A program made the position numbers and the translations under genes. Source: Sporomusaceae bacterium (GTDB taxonomy: Bacteria > Bacillota_C > Negativicutes > Sporomusales_B > UBA7701). From it: 56,536 nt of DNA. Positions 28,303-36,064 of this stretch are shown one piece after another. The stretch lies in the NCBI GenBank assembly GCA_022839045.1, contig JALHDI010000004.1, positions 1-56,536 on the forward strand. The letters are read 5' to 3'. Within the stretch, counting starts at the first letter, position 1. Every line of letters begins with the position of its first letter. The notes below the pieces were generated by a model. It was not told the DNA's origin. It did not search any database and was given only the letters and a program-made list of their open reading frames with translations.

Positions 28303-28500
28303 GTGAATCCGGTGAAAGTTATCCTGACCCTCATCCCCTTCGTCTGGACTATCGGCATGCTCCCCTTCGTCAACACCGTCAAGCCGATAGTTTTCGGCCT
28401 GCCCTTCCTGGCCTTCTGGCTGTGCTGCACCATCCCGATCTCGTTCATCTGCCTGAGCATCCTTTACAAAATGGATACTAAAGACGGCCAGGATTCCTAG
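28303..28500 (+). CDS. DUF3311 small membrane protein, SSS-permease partner
   Basis: 65 residues from the GTG at 28303 with GCGAGGTG upstream. Two membrane helices (about 5-24 and 29-53) and a short charged tail. Small DUF3311 proteins commonly sit directly before sodium:solute symporters and are thought to be accessory subunits. The upstream in-frame ATG at 28246 would add a hydrophilic lead that is not typical. Confidence 0.8.
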   Translation: MNPVKVILTLIPFVWTIGMLPFVNTVKPIVFGLPFLAFWLCCTIPISFICLSILYKMDTKDGQDS

Positions 28501-28523
28501 GCTGAAAGGAGGTAACGAAAACT

Positions 28524-29993
28524 ATGTCCAATGAAACAATGGCCCTTGCCATAATATTTGCGTTCGTAATCGGCACCACCATCGTCGGCATGATCCCCGG
28601 CATGAACAAAAAGATGAGCCTTGAGGAATGGGCGGTCGGCGGCCGCAGCTTCGGGCGCTGGCTCAACTGGTTTATCCTCGCCGGCGAAATATACACCGCG
28701 TTCGCCTTCCTCGGCGGCAGCGGCTGGGCGTACGCCCGCGGCGGCCCCACCTTCTACATCCTCGGCTACGGCGCCCTGGCGTACGTCGTCGGCTACTACG
28801 TCCTGCCCGCCATCTCCCCCATCGGCCGCAAGCACGGCCTCATGACCCAGCCCGACCTTGTCGAGCACATGTATGACAGCAAATGGCTCGGCGTCCTCAC
28901 CGCCGTCGTAGGCGTGGCCTTCCTGCTGCCCTACCTCCAGCTCCAGCTCACCGGCCTGGGCCTCATCATCGAAACCTGCTCCTACGGACTCATCCCCCGC
29001 GTGCCGGCCATGCTGATCGCCTTCACCATGGTCGCCGCCTTCGTCTACCTTAGCGGCCTCAAAGGCGTCGCCTCCACCGCCGTCATCAAGGACGTCGTCA
29101 TGATCGTCGCCGTCGTCTTCTTCGGCCTCTACCTGCCCATCCACTTCTTCGGCAGCGTCGGCGGCATGTTCGAGGCCCTGGACGCCGCCAAACCCGGCTT
29201 CCTGTCTCTGCCGGGCGGCACCAAGGTCCTCGACGTCAGCTGGGCGATGTCCACCCTCGTCCTCACCAGCCTCGGCTTCTACATGTGGCCCCACTTCTCG
29301 GCCAACAGCTTCAGCGCCAAAAACCCGGACGTGCTGCGCCACAACGCCATTTACCTGCCGCTCTACCAGATCTGCCTCATCTTCCCGATGCTCATCGGCT
29401 TCACCGCCCTCATGGTCCTCACCCCGGCCCTCAAAGTGCCGGACATGGCCTTCATGGCCATCGTCCAGAAGGTCTTCCCCGGCTGGGCCCTCGGCCTGGT
29501 GGGCGGCGCCGGCGCGCTGGCCTGCATGATTCCGGCCGCCGACCTCATCCTCTCCACCTCGATGCTGTTCACCCGCAACGTCTACGTCCGCACGATCGGT
29601 CAGGGCGCCAGCCACGAAACCCAGGCCAAACTGGCAAGGCTGCTGGTTCTCGTTCTCACCGGCATCGCACTCGCCCTGGCCATCCTCGCCCCCAACATGC
29701 TCGTCAACCTGCTCCTCACCGGCTACTCCGGCGTCACCCAGTTCTTCCCGATGATCGTCCTCGGCCTCTTCTGGAAGCGGGCCACCAAAATCGCCGCCTA
29801 CAGCGGTCTAATCATCGGCGAATTCCTGGTGTTCTATCTCATCCTCAACAAGATGGATCCGTTCGCCATCGCCGGGCTGCACCTCAACGCCGGCTTCGTC
29901 GCCCTAGTCGTGAACTTCGTCGTCTTCGTGGCCGTCAGCCTGGCGACCAGCACGCCGGCGACCATAGAGCGCAAAGCCAAAGCCTTAGGCTAA
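28524..29993 (+). CDS. sodium:solute symporter family permease
   Basis: 489 residues with about 13 predicted membrane helices, SSS family (PutP/PanF/MctP relatives). It shows the early EEWAVGGRSFGRWLNWFILAGE segment, GGSGWAYARG and the Na-binding region IPAADLILSTSMLFTRNVY. Pairing with DUF3311 points to the MctP/YhjB-like branch that carries monocarboxylates or amino acids. Start ATG with AAAGGAGG upstream, 23 bases after the small subunit. With the amidohydrolase it probably forms an uptake-and-hydrolysis unit. Confidence 0.9.
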   Translation: MSNETMALAIIFAFVIGTTIVGMIPGMNKKMSLEEWAVGGRSFGRWLNWFILAGEIYTAFAFLGGSGWAYARGGPTFYILGYGALAYVVGYYVLPAISPIGRKHGLMTQPDLVEHMYDSKWLGVLTAVVGVAFLLPYLQLQLTGLGLIIETCSYGLIPRVPAMLIAFTMVAAFVYLSGLKGVASTAVIKDVVMIVAVVFFGLYLPIHFFGSVGGMFEALDAAKPGFLSLPGGTKVLDVSWAMSTLVLTSLGFYMWPHFSANSFSAKNPDVLRHNAIYLPLYQICLIFPMLIGFTALMVLTPALKVPDMAFMAIVQKVFPGWALGLVGGAGALACMIPAADLILSTSMLFTRNVYVRTIGQGASHETQAKLARLLVLVLTGIALALAILAPNMLVNLLLTGYSGVTQFFPMIVLGLFWKRATKIAAYSGLIIGEFLVFYLILNKMDPFAIAGLHLNAGFVALVVNFVVFVAVSLATSTPATIERKAKALG

Positions 29994-30008
29994 GTCCCGT
30001 TTTCGGGG

Positions 30009-30132
30009 GCAGGCCGTTGATGACCACCATCTGCGGCGTTGCTCCTCAAAGCGCTTGCTTGCGTACGACCGTGTACGCGGCGCAGCGCGCTTTTCCGGTG
30101 CGCCTTGCATCTGGCGGCCCTGAACGGCCTGC
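30009..30132 (+). repeat. structured intergenic repeat, copy D
   Basis: Bounded by GCAGGCCGTT and AACGGCCTGC. Core CATCTGCGGCGTTGCTCCTC ... GCGTACGaccgtGTACGC ... GGTGCGCCTTGCATCTG. Lies between the permease stop and its terminator. Confidence 0.9.
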
Positions 30133-30150
30133 CGGCATCCCGGAACGGTT

Positions 30151-30183
30151 AAACCCCGGCACTCGTAAGAGTACCGGGGTTTT
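30151..30183 (+). terminator. terminator after permease gene
   Basis: AAACCCCGG-c-ACTC-gtaa-GAGT-a-CCGGGGTTT with a T run, following repeat copy D. Confidence 0.9.
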
Positions 30184-30240
30184 CGTTTGTCCATCGTTTT
30201 GTTCGCGCCGTCACGCAATCCGGCTGACCGGCCGCACCGG

Positions 30241-30374
30241 CACTATATATCACTTTACATAAAATAGAAGTATGTGAAAGAGAAATCTATCACATAACAC
30301 ATATTAAGAAAGTGACAAAAATAACATACTAACAATCATTAAGTGAAAGACATAACGTTATATAAATAACTATA
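30241..30374. promoter_or_regulatory. AT-rich regulatory region upstream of the [FeFe] hydrogenase operon
   Basis: This stretch is strikingly AT-rich compared with its surroundings. It holds the inverted repeat TATGTGA (30271-30277) / TCACATA (30290-30296) with a 12-bp spacer, further AAGTGA elements near 30310 and 30341, and a palindrome ATAACGTTAT (30352-30361). The repeated GTGA/TCAC half-sites suggest a dimeric regulator, possibly of the Crp/Fnr or Rex kind, though spacing does not match either standard site exactly. Confidence 0.55.
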
Positions 30375-30403
30375 TTGACATTATATCTTAATTTAATTAA
30401 AAT
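30375..30403 (+). promoter_or_regulatory. sigma-A promoter of hydCBA
   Basis: TTGACA (30375-30380), a 17-bp spacer and TAAAAT (30398-30403), about 60 bases upstream of hydC, whose ribosome-binding site is ATAGGAGG. Confidence 0.75.
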
Positions 30404-30460
30404 CAAATTACGCAAAACGATCTAAGCGCAGACAGCGAGAAAACGATAGGAGGAAAAATT

Positions 30461-30952
30461 ATGTCTACCTCGCTACAGGCTGTGAAGGATATCGTAACCG
30501 CCCCGGCGGCCGGACAGGCCGCTTTACTGCAGGCTCTGCTCGCCGTTCAGGACGCCAGCCCCGAGAACTATGTCAGCGAGGAGGCGGTCAACGAGATCGC
30601 CCACCTCCTCGGCATCTCCCGCAGCCGCGTATACTCGACGGCCTCCTTCTACAGCGCCATCTCGCTCAAGCCGCGGGGCCGCCACATCGTCCGCGTCTGT
30701 ATCAACGCCCCGTGCGAAAACGCCGGCAAGCAGGCCGTCCTCGCCGCGCTCGAACAGGAACTGGGCGTCGGCCTGGGCGGCACCACCCCCGACGGCCGCT
30801 TCACCCTCGAAGGCGTAAGCTGCCTGGGCGCCTGCTACATGTCGCCCGCCATCAAGATCGACAAACAGTTGTACGGCGACCTGACACCCGAAGCAGCCGT
30901 CGCGGTCATCCGCAGATACAGGGAGGAGGAGACCATTGGGCACACCGCTTGA
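30461..30952 (+). CDS. hydC: NAD-linked [FeFe] hydrogenase subunit, NuoE-like thioredoxin-fold [2Fe-2S] protein
   Basis: 163 residues of the NuoE/HydC/HndA family. An N-terminal helical domain contains YVSEEAVNEIAHLLGISRSRVYSTASFYSAI, then the [2Fe-2S] site CINAPCENAGK and CLGACYMSPAIKID supplies four cysteines. It passes electrons between the flavin subunit and the cluster chain of the hydrogenase. First gene of the hydCBA operon; overlaps hydB by 17 bases. Confidence 0.92.
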   Translation: MSTSLQAVKDIVTAPAAGQAALLQALLAVQDASPENYVSEEAVNEIAHLLGISRSRVYSTASFYSAISLKPRGRHIVRVCINAPCENAGKQAVLAALEQELGVGLGGTTPDGRFTLEGVSCLGACYMSPAIKIDKQLYGDLTPEAAVAVIRRYREEETIGHTA

Positions 30953-32225
30953 CAACGCCAAATCCGTTTTTCGCCTCGGCCTCTTCCGCGAGTTTCCCAC
31001 CCTCATGCACTACCGCGACTTCGGCGGCTACCAGGCGCTCGCCAAGGCCCTGTCCGGCAGCCCCGAGGCGATCATCGGCGAAGTCGGCGCCGCCGGGCTT
31101 CGTGGCCGCGGCGGCGCCGCGTTTCCCGCCGCCGCCAAGCTGCGGATGGTCCGGGACAACCCGCCCGGCGAGCGCTACGTCATCTGCAACGCCGACGAAG
31201 GCGAACCCGGCACCTTCAAGGACCGCTTCATCATGACCCACATCCCCTTCCAGCTCCTCGAGGGCATGACCATCGCCGCCTACGCCGTCGCCGCCGGCCA
31301 GGGCTTCATCTATATCCGCCACGAGTACCCCGAGGCCCAGGAAACCATGCGGCGCGCCATCGCCGCCGCCCGGGCGGCCGGGCTCCTCGGCGCCGATATC
31401 CTCGGCAGCGGCTTCTCGTTCGACATCGAGATATTCTCCGGCGCCGGCAGCTACCTGTGCGGCGAGGAGACGGCGCTGCTGTCCTCCATCGAAGGCAAGA
31501 AAGGCCGCCCCCGCCTCAAACCGCCCTACCCGACGCAGAGCGGTCTGTGGGGCAAACCCACCCTCATCAACAACGTCGAAACGCTGGCCAACATCCCGCC
31601 CATCGTCGACCGCGGCGCCGCCTGGTACCGCGCCCTCGGCACCGCCGACAGCCACGGCACCAAGCTCATCTCCCTGTCGGGCGACGTCGTCCGCCGTGGC
31701 CTCTACGAAGTGCCCTTCGGCACCACCTTCCGCGAAATCATCGACAACTACGGCGGCGGGATGAAGCAGGGCCGGCTCAAAGCCGTCAACATCGGCGGCG
31801 CCTCCGGCGTCGTCGTCCCCCCGTGGGAGCTCGACTGTCCGCTGGAATACAGCGCCTGCGGCCAGCGCGGCATCACCATCGGCTCGGGGGCGGTATTCGT
31901 CATGGACGACAGCCGCTCCATCCTCGACAACGTCCGCAACCGCGTCGACTTCTTCCTCCACGAGAGCTGCGGCAAATGCACCCCCTGCCGCGAAGGCCTG
32001 CGCCAGGCGGGACGGATAATCCACAAAGCGCTGTCAGGCACCGCCGTTCTCGCCGACATCGACAACCTCGAACGCTACACCCGCACCATGCAGAACGCCT
32101 CTTTCTGCGGTCTCGGGCAGGCGGCGGGCAACAGCCTCATCTCCTCGCTCAAATACTTCCGCGGCGAATACGAGGCCCTCTGCCGCGACCGAAGCGAAGC
32201 CGCGCCGAAGGAGGCTACAGCATGA
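30936..32225 (+). CDS. hydB: NAD-linked [FeFe] hydrogenase flavin subunit, NuoF-like
   Basis: 429 residues from a TTG with AGGGAGGAGGAG upstream. FMN and NAD binding are seen in GLRGRGGAAFPAAAKL, CNADEGEPGTFKDR and GAGSYLCGEETALLSSIEG; the [4Fe-4S] site is ESCGKCTPCREG plus a later Cys in NASFCGLGQ. It lacks the N-terminal [2Fe-2S] and C-terminal two-cluster ferredoxin domains that make many bifurcating HydB/HndC proteins about 600 residues long, so it is a minimal NuoF. It exchanges electrons with NAD(P)H. The stop overlaps hydA by four bases. Confidence 0.92.
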   Translation: MGTPLDNAKSVFRLGLFREFPTLMHYRDFGGYQALAKALSGSPEAIIGEVGAAGLRGRGGAAFPAAAKLRMVRDNPPGERYVICNADEGEPGTFKDRFIMTHIPFQLLEGMTIAAYAVAAGQGFIYIRHEYPEAQETMRRAIAAARAAGLLGADILGSGFSFDIEIFSGAGSYLCGEETALLSSIEGKKGRPRLKPPYPTQSGLWGKPTLINNVETLANIPPIVDRGAAWYRALGTADSHGTKLISLSGDVVRRGLYEVPFGTTFREIIDNYGGGMKQGRLKAVNIGGASGVVVPPWELDCPLEYSACGQRGITIGSGAVFVMDDSRSILDNVRNRVDFFLHESCGKCTPCREGLRQAGRIIHKALSGTAVLADIDNLERYTRTMQNASFCGLGQAAGNSLISSLKYFRGEYEALCRDRSEAAPKEATA

Positions 32226-33961
32226 CCGACACAGTGAAATTCACTCTCAACGGCCAGGAGGTCGCCGTTCCCGCCGGGCTTACCATCCTGGAGGCGGCCG
32301 GCCTGCACGGCGTAAAAATACCGACCCTCTGCCACCATCCCGACCAGCGGGTAAAAGCCAACTGCCGCGTGTGCGTCGTCGAAGTCGAAGGCCAGAAGAC
32401 CCTCGCCGCCTCCTGCGCCACCGCCGTCACCGCCGGCATGAAGGTCAGGACCAACTCGCCCCGCATCCGCGAGACCGTCCAGACCATCCTCGAACTCATC
32501 TTCGCCAACCACCCCCAGGAGTGCCTCACCTGCATCCGCAACGGCAACTGCGAGCTCCGCCGCCTCGCGGCCGACTACGGCATCCGTGAAGTCAGGGGCG
32601 AAATGGCCTGCGATACCCTGCCGCTCGACACCTCCACCCCCTCGCTCGTCCGCAACCCCAACAAATGCATCAAATGCGGCCGCTGCGCCGAAGTCTGCCA
32701 CCATGTCCAGGAAACCGGCATCCTCTACAGCCACTTCCGCAGCATCGACGTCCAGGTCGCCCCCGAATACGGCAAATCCCTCAGCGACGTCGCCTGCGTC
32801 CTGTGCGGCCAGTGCGCCGCCGTCTGTCCGGTCGGCGCCATCCACGAAAAGGACGACATCGCCCGCGTCTGGGCCGCCCTCGACGACCCCGCCAGGCACG
32901 TCGTCGTCCAGGTCGCGCCGGCGGTGCGGGTATCGATCGCCGAGGAATTCGGCCAGCCGCCGGGGACGATCGCCACCGGCCGCCTCGTATCCGCGCTCCG
33001 CAAACTCGGCTTCGACCGCGTCTTCGACACCGACTTCACCGCCGACCTCACCATCATGGAGGAAGGCCACGAGCTCCTACACCGCCTCAAAACCGGCGGC
33101 ACCCTGCCGCTCATCACCTCCTGCAGCCCGGGGTGGGTCAAATACATCGAGCACAACTACCCCGAACTGCTGCCCCATGTCTCCACCTGCAAATCCCCGC
33201 AGCAGATGTTCGGCGCCCTTGCCAAGAGCTACTACTCCCAAAAAGCCGGCATCGACCCTGCCGACATCTTCGTCGTCTCGATAATGCCCTGCACCGCCAA
33301 AAAATTCGAGAGCCAGCGGCCGGAGATGAACGCCAGCGGCCACCAGGACGTCGACGCCGTCCTCACCACCAGGGAACTGGGGCGGATCCTCAAACAGGCC
33401 GGGGTCGACTTCGCCGCCCTCCAAGACAGCGCCTTCGACGACCCGCTCGGCATCTCCACCGGCGCGGCCGCCATCTTCGGCGTCACCGGCGGCGTCATGG
33501 AAGCCGCCCTGCGCACCGTCTACGAGGTCGTCACTGGCCGGGAGCTTGAGAGCGTCGAATTCACCGCCGTCCGCGGCCTCGAAGGCATCAAAGAGGCGGC
33601 CGTCGACCTCGCCGGCACCCCCGTCAAAGTCGCCGTCGCCCACGGCCTCGGCAACGCCCGCCGCATCATGGACCTCCTCCGCGCCGGCCTGGCCGACTAC
33701 ACCTTCATCGAAATCATGTGCTGCCCCGGCGGCTGTATCGGCGGCGGCGGCCAGCCCTACGGCACCACCGACGCCATACGCCGCCAGCGCATCGAGGCCG
33801 TCTACCGCGTCGACGCCGGCCTGGCTTTGCGTAAATCGCACCAGAACCCGGCCGTCGCCAAACTCTACGAAGAATTCCTCCGCCAGCCGCTCAGCGAAGC
33901 ATCCCACCACCTGCTGCACACGCGCTATAAGAACCGCAGCTTGTATAAGCTTAAAGGCTAG
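32222..33961 (+). CDS. hydA: [FeFe] hydrogenase catalytic subunit HydA
   Basis: 579 residues from the ATG overlapping hydB; the longer open frame back to 31457 shadows hydB. Domains in order: [2Fe-2S] with Cys37, 48, 51 and 65; the His-ligated [4Fe-4S] site H97..C101..C104..C110; two [4Fe-4S] sites at C149-C159 and C192-C202; then the H-cluster domain with TSCSPGW (about 299-305), MPCTAKKFE (Cys357) and EIMCCPGGCIGGGGQP. A small C-terminal domain ends HTRYKNR. It makes or oxidises H2 in the cytoplasm. The first H-cluster motif has Cys-Ser where many hydrogenases have Cys-Cys. Maturases HydE, HydF and HydG are not in the window. Confidence 0.95.
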   Translation: MTDTVKFTLNGQEVAVPAGLTILEAAGLHGVKIPTLCHHPDQRVKANCRVCVVEVEGQKTLAASCATAVTAGMKVRTNSPRIRETVQTILELIFANHPQECLTCIRNGNCELRRLAADYGIREVRGEMACDTLPLDTSTPSLVRNPNKCIKCGRCAEVCHHVQETGILYSHFRSIDVQVAPEYGKSLSDVACVLCGQCAAVCPVGAIHEKDDIARVWAALDDPARHVVVQVAPAVRVSIAEEFGQPPGTIATGRLVSALRKLGFDRVFDTDFTADLTIMEEGHELLHRLKTGGTLPLITSCSPGWVKYIEHNYPELLPHVSTCKSPQQMFGALAKSYYSQKAGIDPADIFVVSIMPCTAKKFESQRPEMNASGHQDVDAVLTTRELGRILKQAGVDFAALQDSAFDDPLGISTGAAAIFGVTGGVMEAALRTVYEVVTGRELESVEFTAVRGLEGIKEAAVDLAGTPVKVAVAHGLGNARRIMDLLRAGLADYTFIEIMCCPGGCIGGGGQPYGTTDAIRRQRIEAVYRVDAGLALRKSHQNPAVAKLYEEFLRQPLSEASHHLLHTRYKNRSLYKLKG

Positions 33962-33976
33962 TCACCGTTACACCCA

Positions 33977-34005
33977 AAAGCCCCGGCGCGCGCGTCGGGG
34001 CCTTT
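33977..34005 (+). terminator. terminator of hydCBA
   Basis: AAAGCCCCG-gcgcgcgcgt-CGGGGCCTTT with a small bulge, 15 bases after the hydA stop. Confidence 0.8.
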
Positions 34006-34015
34006 ACCATTTCAC

Positions 34016-34039
34016 CTGGTCCCGAAAATATAGGACCAG
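34016..34039. repeat. inverted repeat CTGGTCC / GGACCAG
   Basis: Perfect 7-bp arms around the 10-bp AT-rich spacer CGAAAATATA, upstream of the GGDEF gene. The palindrome CCGTTAACGG lies at 34130-34139 in the same gap. Both are candidate regulator sites. Confidence 0.5.
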
Positions 34040-34186
34040 CGCATCATATTTATAGATTATTTCCGAAATGGCACAATATTTAGTAGGATTTTCCCCTTTT
34101 ACCGGGAATTATACACAAACAGACCTTAACCGTTAACGGGTAAATTCCGATATATCTTTGGGAACCTGTCACAGGATGGTGTACCG

Positions 34187-35233
34187 ATGTACGACGACAG
34201 GGCGGCCGGCATCGCCGGCAGCGCGGAATCCATCCAAATACTGGCGCGCCGGGCGAGCGTCGCCTTCGCGGCTTTCAGCGGCCTGAGCGCCTGGTATCTG
34301 CAGTCTGCCGCCTGGGAGTTGGCGGCCGGCCTGGCGGCAGCCTACGCTCTATACAGCCTTGCCATCTGCCGGCGCAAGGCGCCGCCCGGCGTCGGCGAGC
34401 TCTTCCTCAGCCTGGCCTTGTGCGCCGGCCTCACCCTCGTCCAGGCCGGCTACAGCGATATCCTCTACCACCTGCTCCTCCTCAGGATGGCCCTCAAAGT
34501 CGGCCGACGGCGGGCTATCCGGGTCGCACTGATCATCGCCGCCGTCCAGCTCGGCGTCACCGTCGCCGTCACCGTCAGTTTCGCTCCGCCGGCCGTCGCC
34601 GGCATGCTCTACAACCTTCTCGGCGCCGCCGTAGTCACCTACGCCGCCGTTTACATCGACGCCCTCATCACCAGGCAGGCCAGCGACGACAAGCAGATGC
34701 TCGAACTCATCAGACAGAACGACCGTAACTACCGCATGGCCCTCACCGACGCCCTCACCGGCCTCTACAACCACCGCGCCTACAAAGAGCGGATCGACAG
34801 CCTGTCCCAGTACGTCCTGCTCCTCATCGACATCGACCACTTCAAAAAACTCAACGACACCCACGGCCACCTCATCGGCGACAAAGTGCTCGTGAGCCTC
34901 GGCAACATCATCAAAGTAAGCGTGCGCAGCGGCGACCTCGCCTTCCGTTACGGCGGCGAGGAATTCGTCGTCGTCCTCCCCGGCACAACCGCCCAGGTGG
35001 GGCTTAAGATCGCCGAGCGCCTCCGCCATAAAGTCGCCGAATGGGACTTCGAAGGCGAAAAAGGCCGCATCCCGGTCACGGTCAGCATCGGCCTGGCGAT
35101 AAAAAAACCGGGGATGAACAGCCAGGTGGTCTTCGAGCAGGCCGACCGCGCCCTCTATCGCGCCAAGCAACTCGGCCGCAACAACGTCCAATCCTACCTC
35201 AAGCCCGAGGTATCGGTAAAATACGGTATGTAA
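34187..35233 (+). CDS. membrane-bound diguanylate cyclase (GGDEF)
   Basis: 348 residues. The N-terminal half (about 20-165) has four or five membrane helices without a recognisable sensor domain. The GGDEF domain begins LTDALTGLYNHRAYKER and includes LLIDIDHFKKLNDTHGHLIGD and FRYGGEEF, so the active site is intact. RSGD five residues before GGEEF is an intact inhibitory I-site. It should make cyclic di-GMP in response to a membrane or ligand signal. An HD-GYP-type protein about 10 kb away could be an opposing enzyme. Start ATG; upstream sequence GGATGGTG gives a modest ribosome-binding site. Confidence 0.92.
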   Translation: MYDDRAAGIAGSAESIQILARRASVAFAAFSGLSAWYLQSAAWELAAGLAAAYALYSLAICRRKAPPGVGELFLSLALCAGLTLVQAGYSDILYHLLLLRMALKVGRRRAIRVALIIAAVQLGVTVAVTVSFAPPAVAGMLYNLLGAAVVTYAAVYIDALITRQASDDKQMLELIRQNDRNYRMALTDALTGLYNHRAYKERIDSLSQYVLLLIDIDHFKKLNDTHGHLIGDKVLVSLGNIIKVSVRSGDLAFRYGGEEFVVVLPGTTAQVGLKIAERLRHKVAEWDFEGEKGRIPVTVSIGLAIKKPGMNSQVVFEQADRALYRAKQLGRNNVQSYLKPEVSVKYGM

Positions 35234-35248
35234 CCGGGGAGTGACAAC

Positions 35249-35932
35249 GTGAAGGACGTCCAGTATCTGCGAAGAATCCCCATTTTCGCCGACCTCCCCG
35301 ACGAAGCCCTGCTGGCCATCCACCAGTACACCATCGAAAGGGTGTACCGCCGCGGAACGGTCATTTTTTTCGAGGGCGACAGGGGCGAAGGCTTCCACTA
35401 CGTCAAAAGCGGCCGGGTCAAAATCGTCAAAGCCACCGGGGACGGGCGCGAGCATATCATCAAAATCCTTACCCCCGGCGACCTCTTCGCCGAGGTGCTG
35501 CTCTTCAACAACCAGCCCTACCCCGCCACCGCCGTAGCCGCCGAGGATGCCTGCATCGGCATCATCAAAAACAGCGACCTTGAGCGCCTCATCCTCGGCA
35601 ACAACAAACTCGCCCTCCAGCTCATCAAGGCCCTCAGCCAGCGCCTCCTCTACGCCCAGCAGAAAATCAAGAACCTCGCCCTCGGCGACGTGCTGGCCCG
35701 CACCGCCGAAACGCTTCTCCGCCTCGGCGGCGAGCACGGCCGCCGCGACGAGCAGGGCGTCATCGTCATCACCATCGACCTCTCGCGCCAGGAACTGGCC
35801 AACCTCGTCGGCACCACCCGCGAAACGGTCACCCGCACCCTGAGCGCCCTCAGGAAGGACAAGATCATCGACTTCGTCGGCGACAAGATGGTGATCCTGA
35901 AACCGGAAAGGCTCAAAAGCTATATGGAATAA
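35249..35932 (+). CDS. Crp/Fnr family transcriptional regulator
   Basis: 227 residues from a GTG with GGGGAG upstream, 15 bases after the GGDEF gene. N-terminal cyclic-nucleotide-type beta-roll domain (RRGTVIFFEGDRGEGFHYVKSGRVKI, GDLFAEVLLF) and C-terminal winged helix with the recognition segment LSRQELANLVGTTRETVTRTLSALRK. There is no N-terminal cysteine set, so it is not a classic oxygen-sensing Fnr. Its effector is unknown; coupling to a cyclic di-GMP synthase makes a nucleotide ligand worth considering, though this is inference. Confidence 0.92.
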   Translation: MKDVQYLRRIPIFADLPDEALLAIHQYTIERVYRRGTVIFFEGDRGEGFHYVKSGRVKIVKATGDGREHIIKILTPGDLFAEVLLFNNQPYPATAVAAEDACIGIIKNSDLERLILGNNKLALQLIKALSQRLLYAQQKIKNLALGDVLARTAETLLRLGGEHGRRDEQGVIVITIDLSRQELANLVGTTRETVTRTLSALRKDKIIDFVGDKMVILKPERLKSYME

Positions 35933-35933
35933 C

Positions 35934-35960
35934 AAGGCGGGGGCCATCAGCCCCCGCCTT
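35934..35960 (+). terminator. terminator after Crp/Fnr gene
   Basis: AAGGCGGGGGC-catca-GCCCCCGCCTT followed by TGGTCTTT, starting two bases after the stop codon. Confidence 0.85.
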
Positions 35961-36000
35961 TGGTCTTTAATCGAATGGCTGCTTTTAACAGAAATTACGC

Positions 36001-36029
36001 TTGACAGATGTAAAAGATTGGATTATAGT
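36001..36029 (+). promoter_or_regulatory. promoter of the TetR regulator
   Basis: TTGACA, a 17-bp spacer and TATAGT. The operator at 36034-36049 covers the transcription start region. Confidence 0.78.
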
Positions 36030-36033
36030 GAAA

Positions 36034-36049
36034 TTAACCAAAACGTTAA
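36034..36049. promoter_or_regulatory. TetR operator 1
   Basis: TTAACCAAAACGTTAA, an imperfect dyad. The same 16-bp pattern recurs twice downstream of the regulator gene (TTAACCGAAACGTTAA and TTGACCAAATCGTTAA). Position just after the -10 box implies autorepression. Confidence 0.75.
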
Positions 36050-36064
36050 TAACCGGGAGCGCCA

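Noticed and set aside
30271..30296. TATGTGA/TCACATA as a classical Crp or Rex site
   Set aside because: The 12-bp spacer does not fit the 6-bp spacing of Crp-type sites or the compact Rex palindrome, so only a generic dyad is reported.
31457..33961. 834-residue version of HydA
   Set aside because: The first 255 residues shadow hydB and are Arg/His-rich; the ATG at 32222 overlaps the hydB stop and starts the [2Fe-2S] domain.
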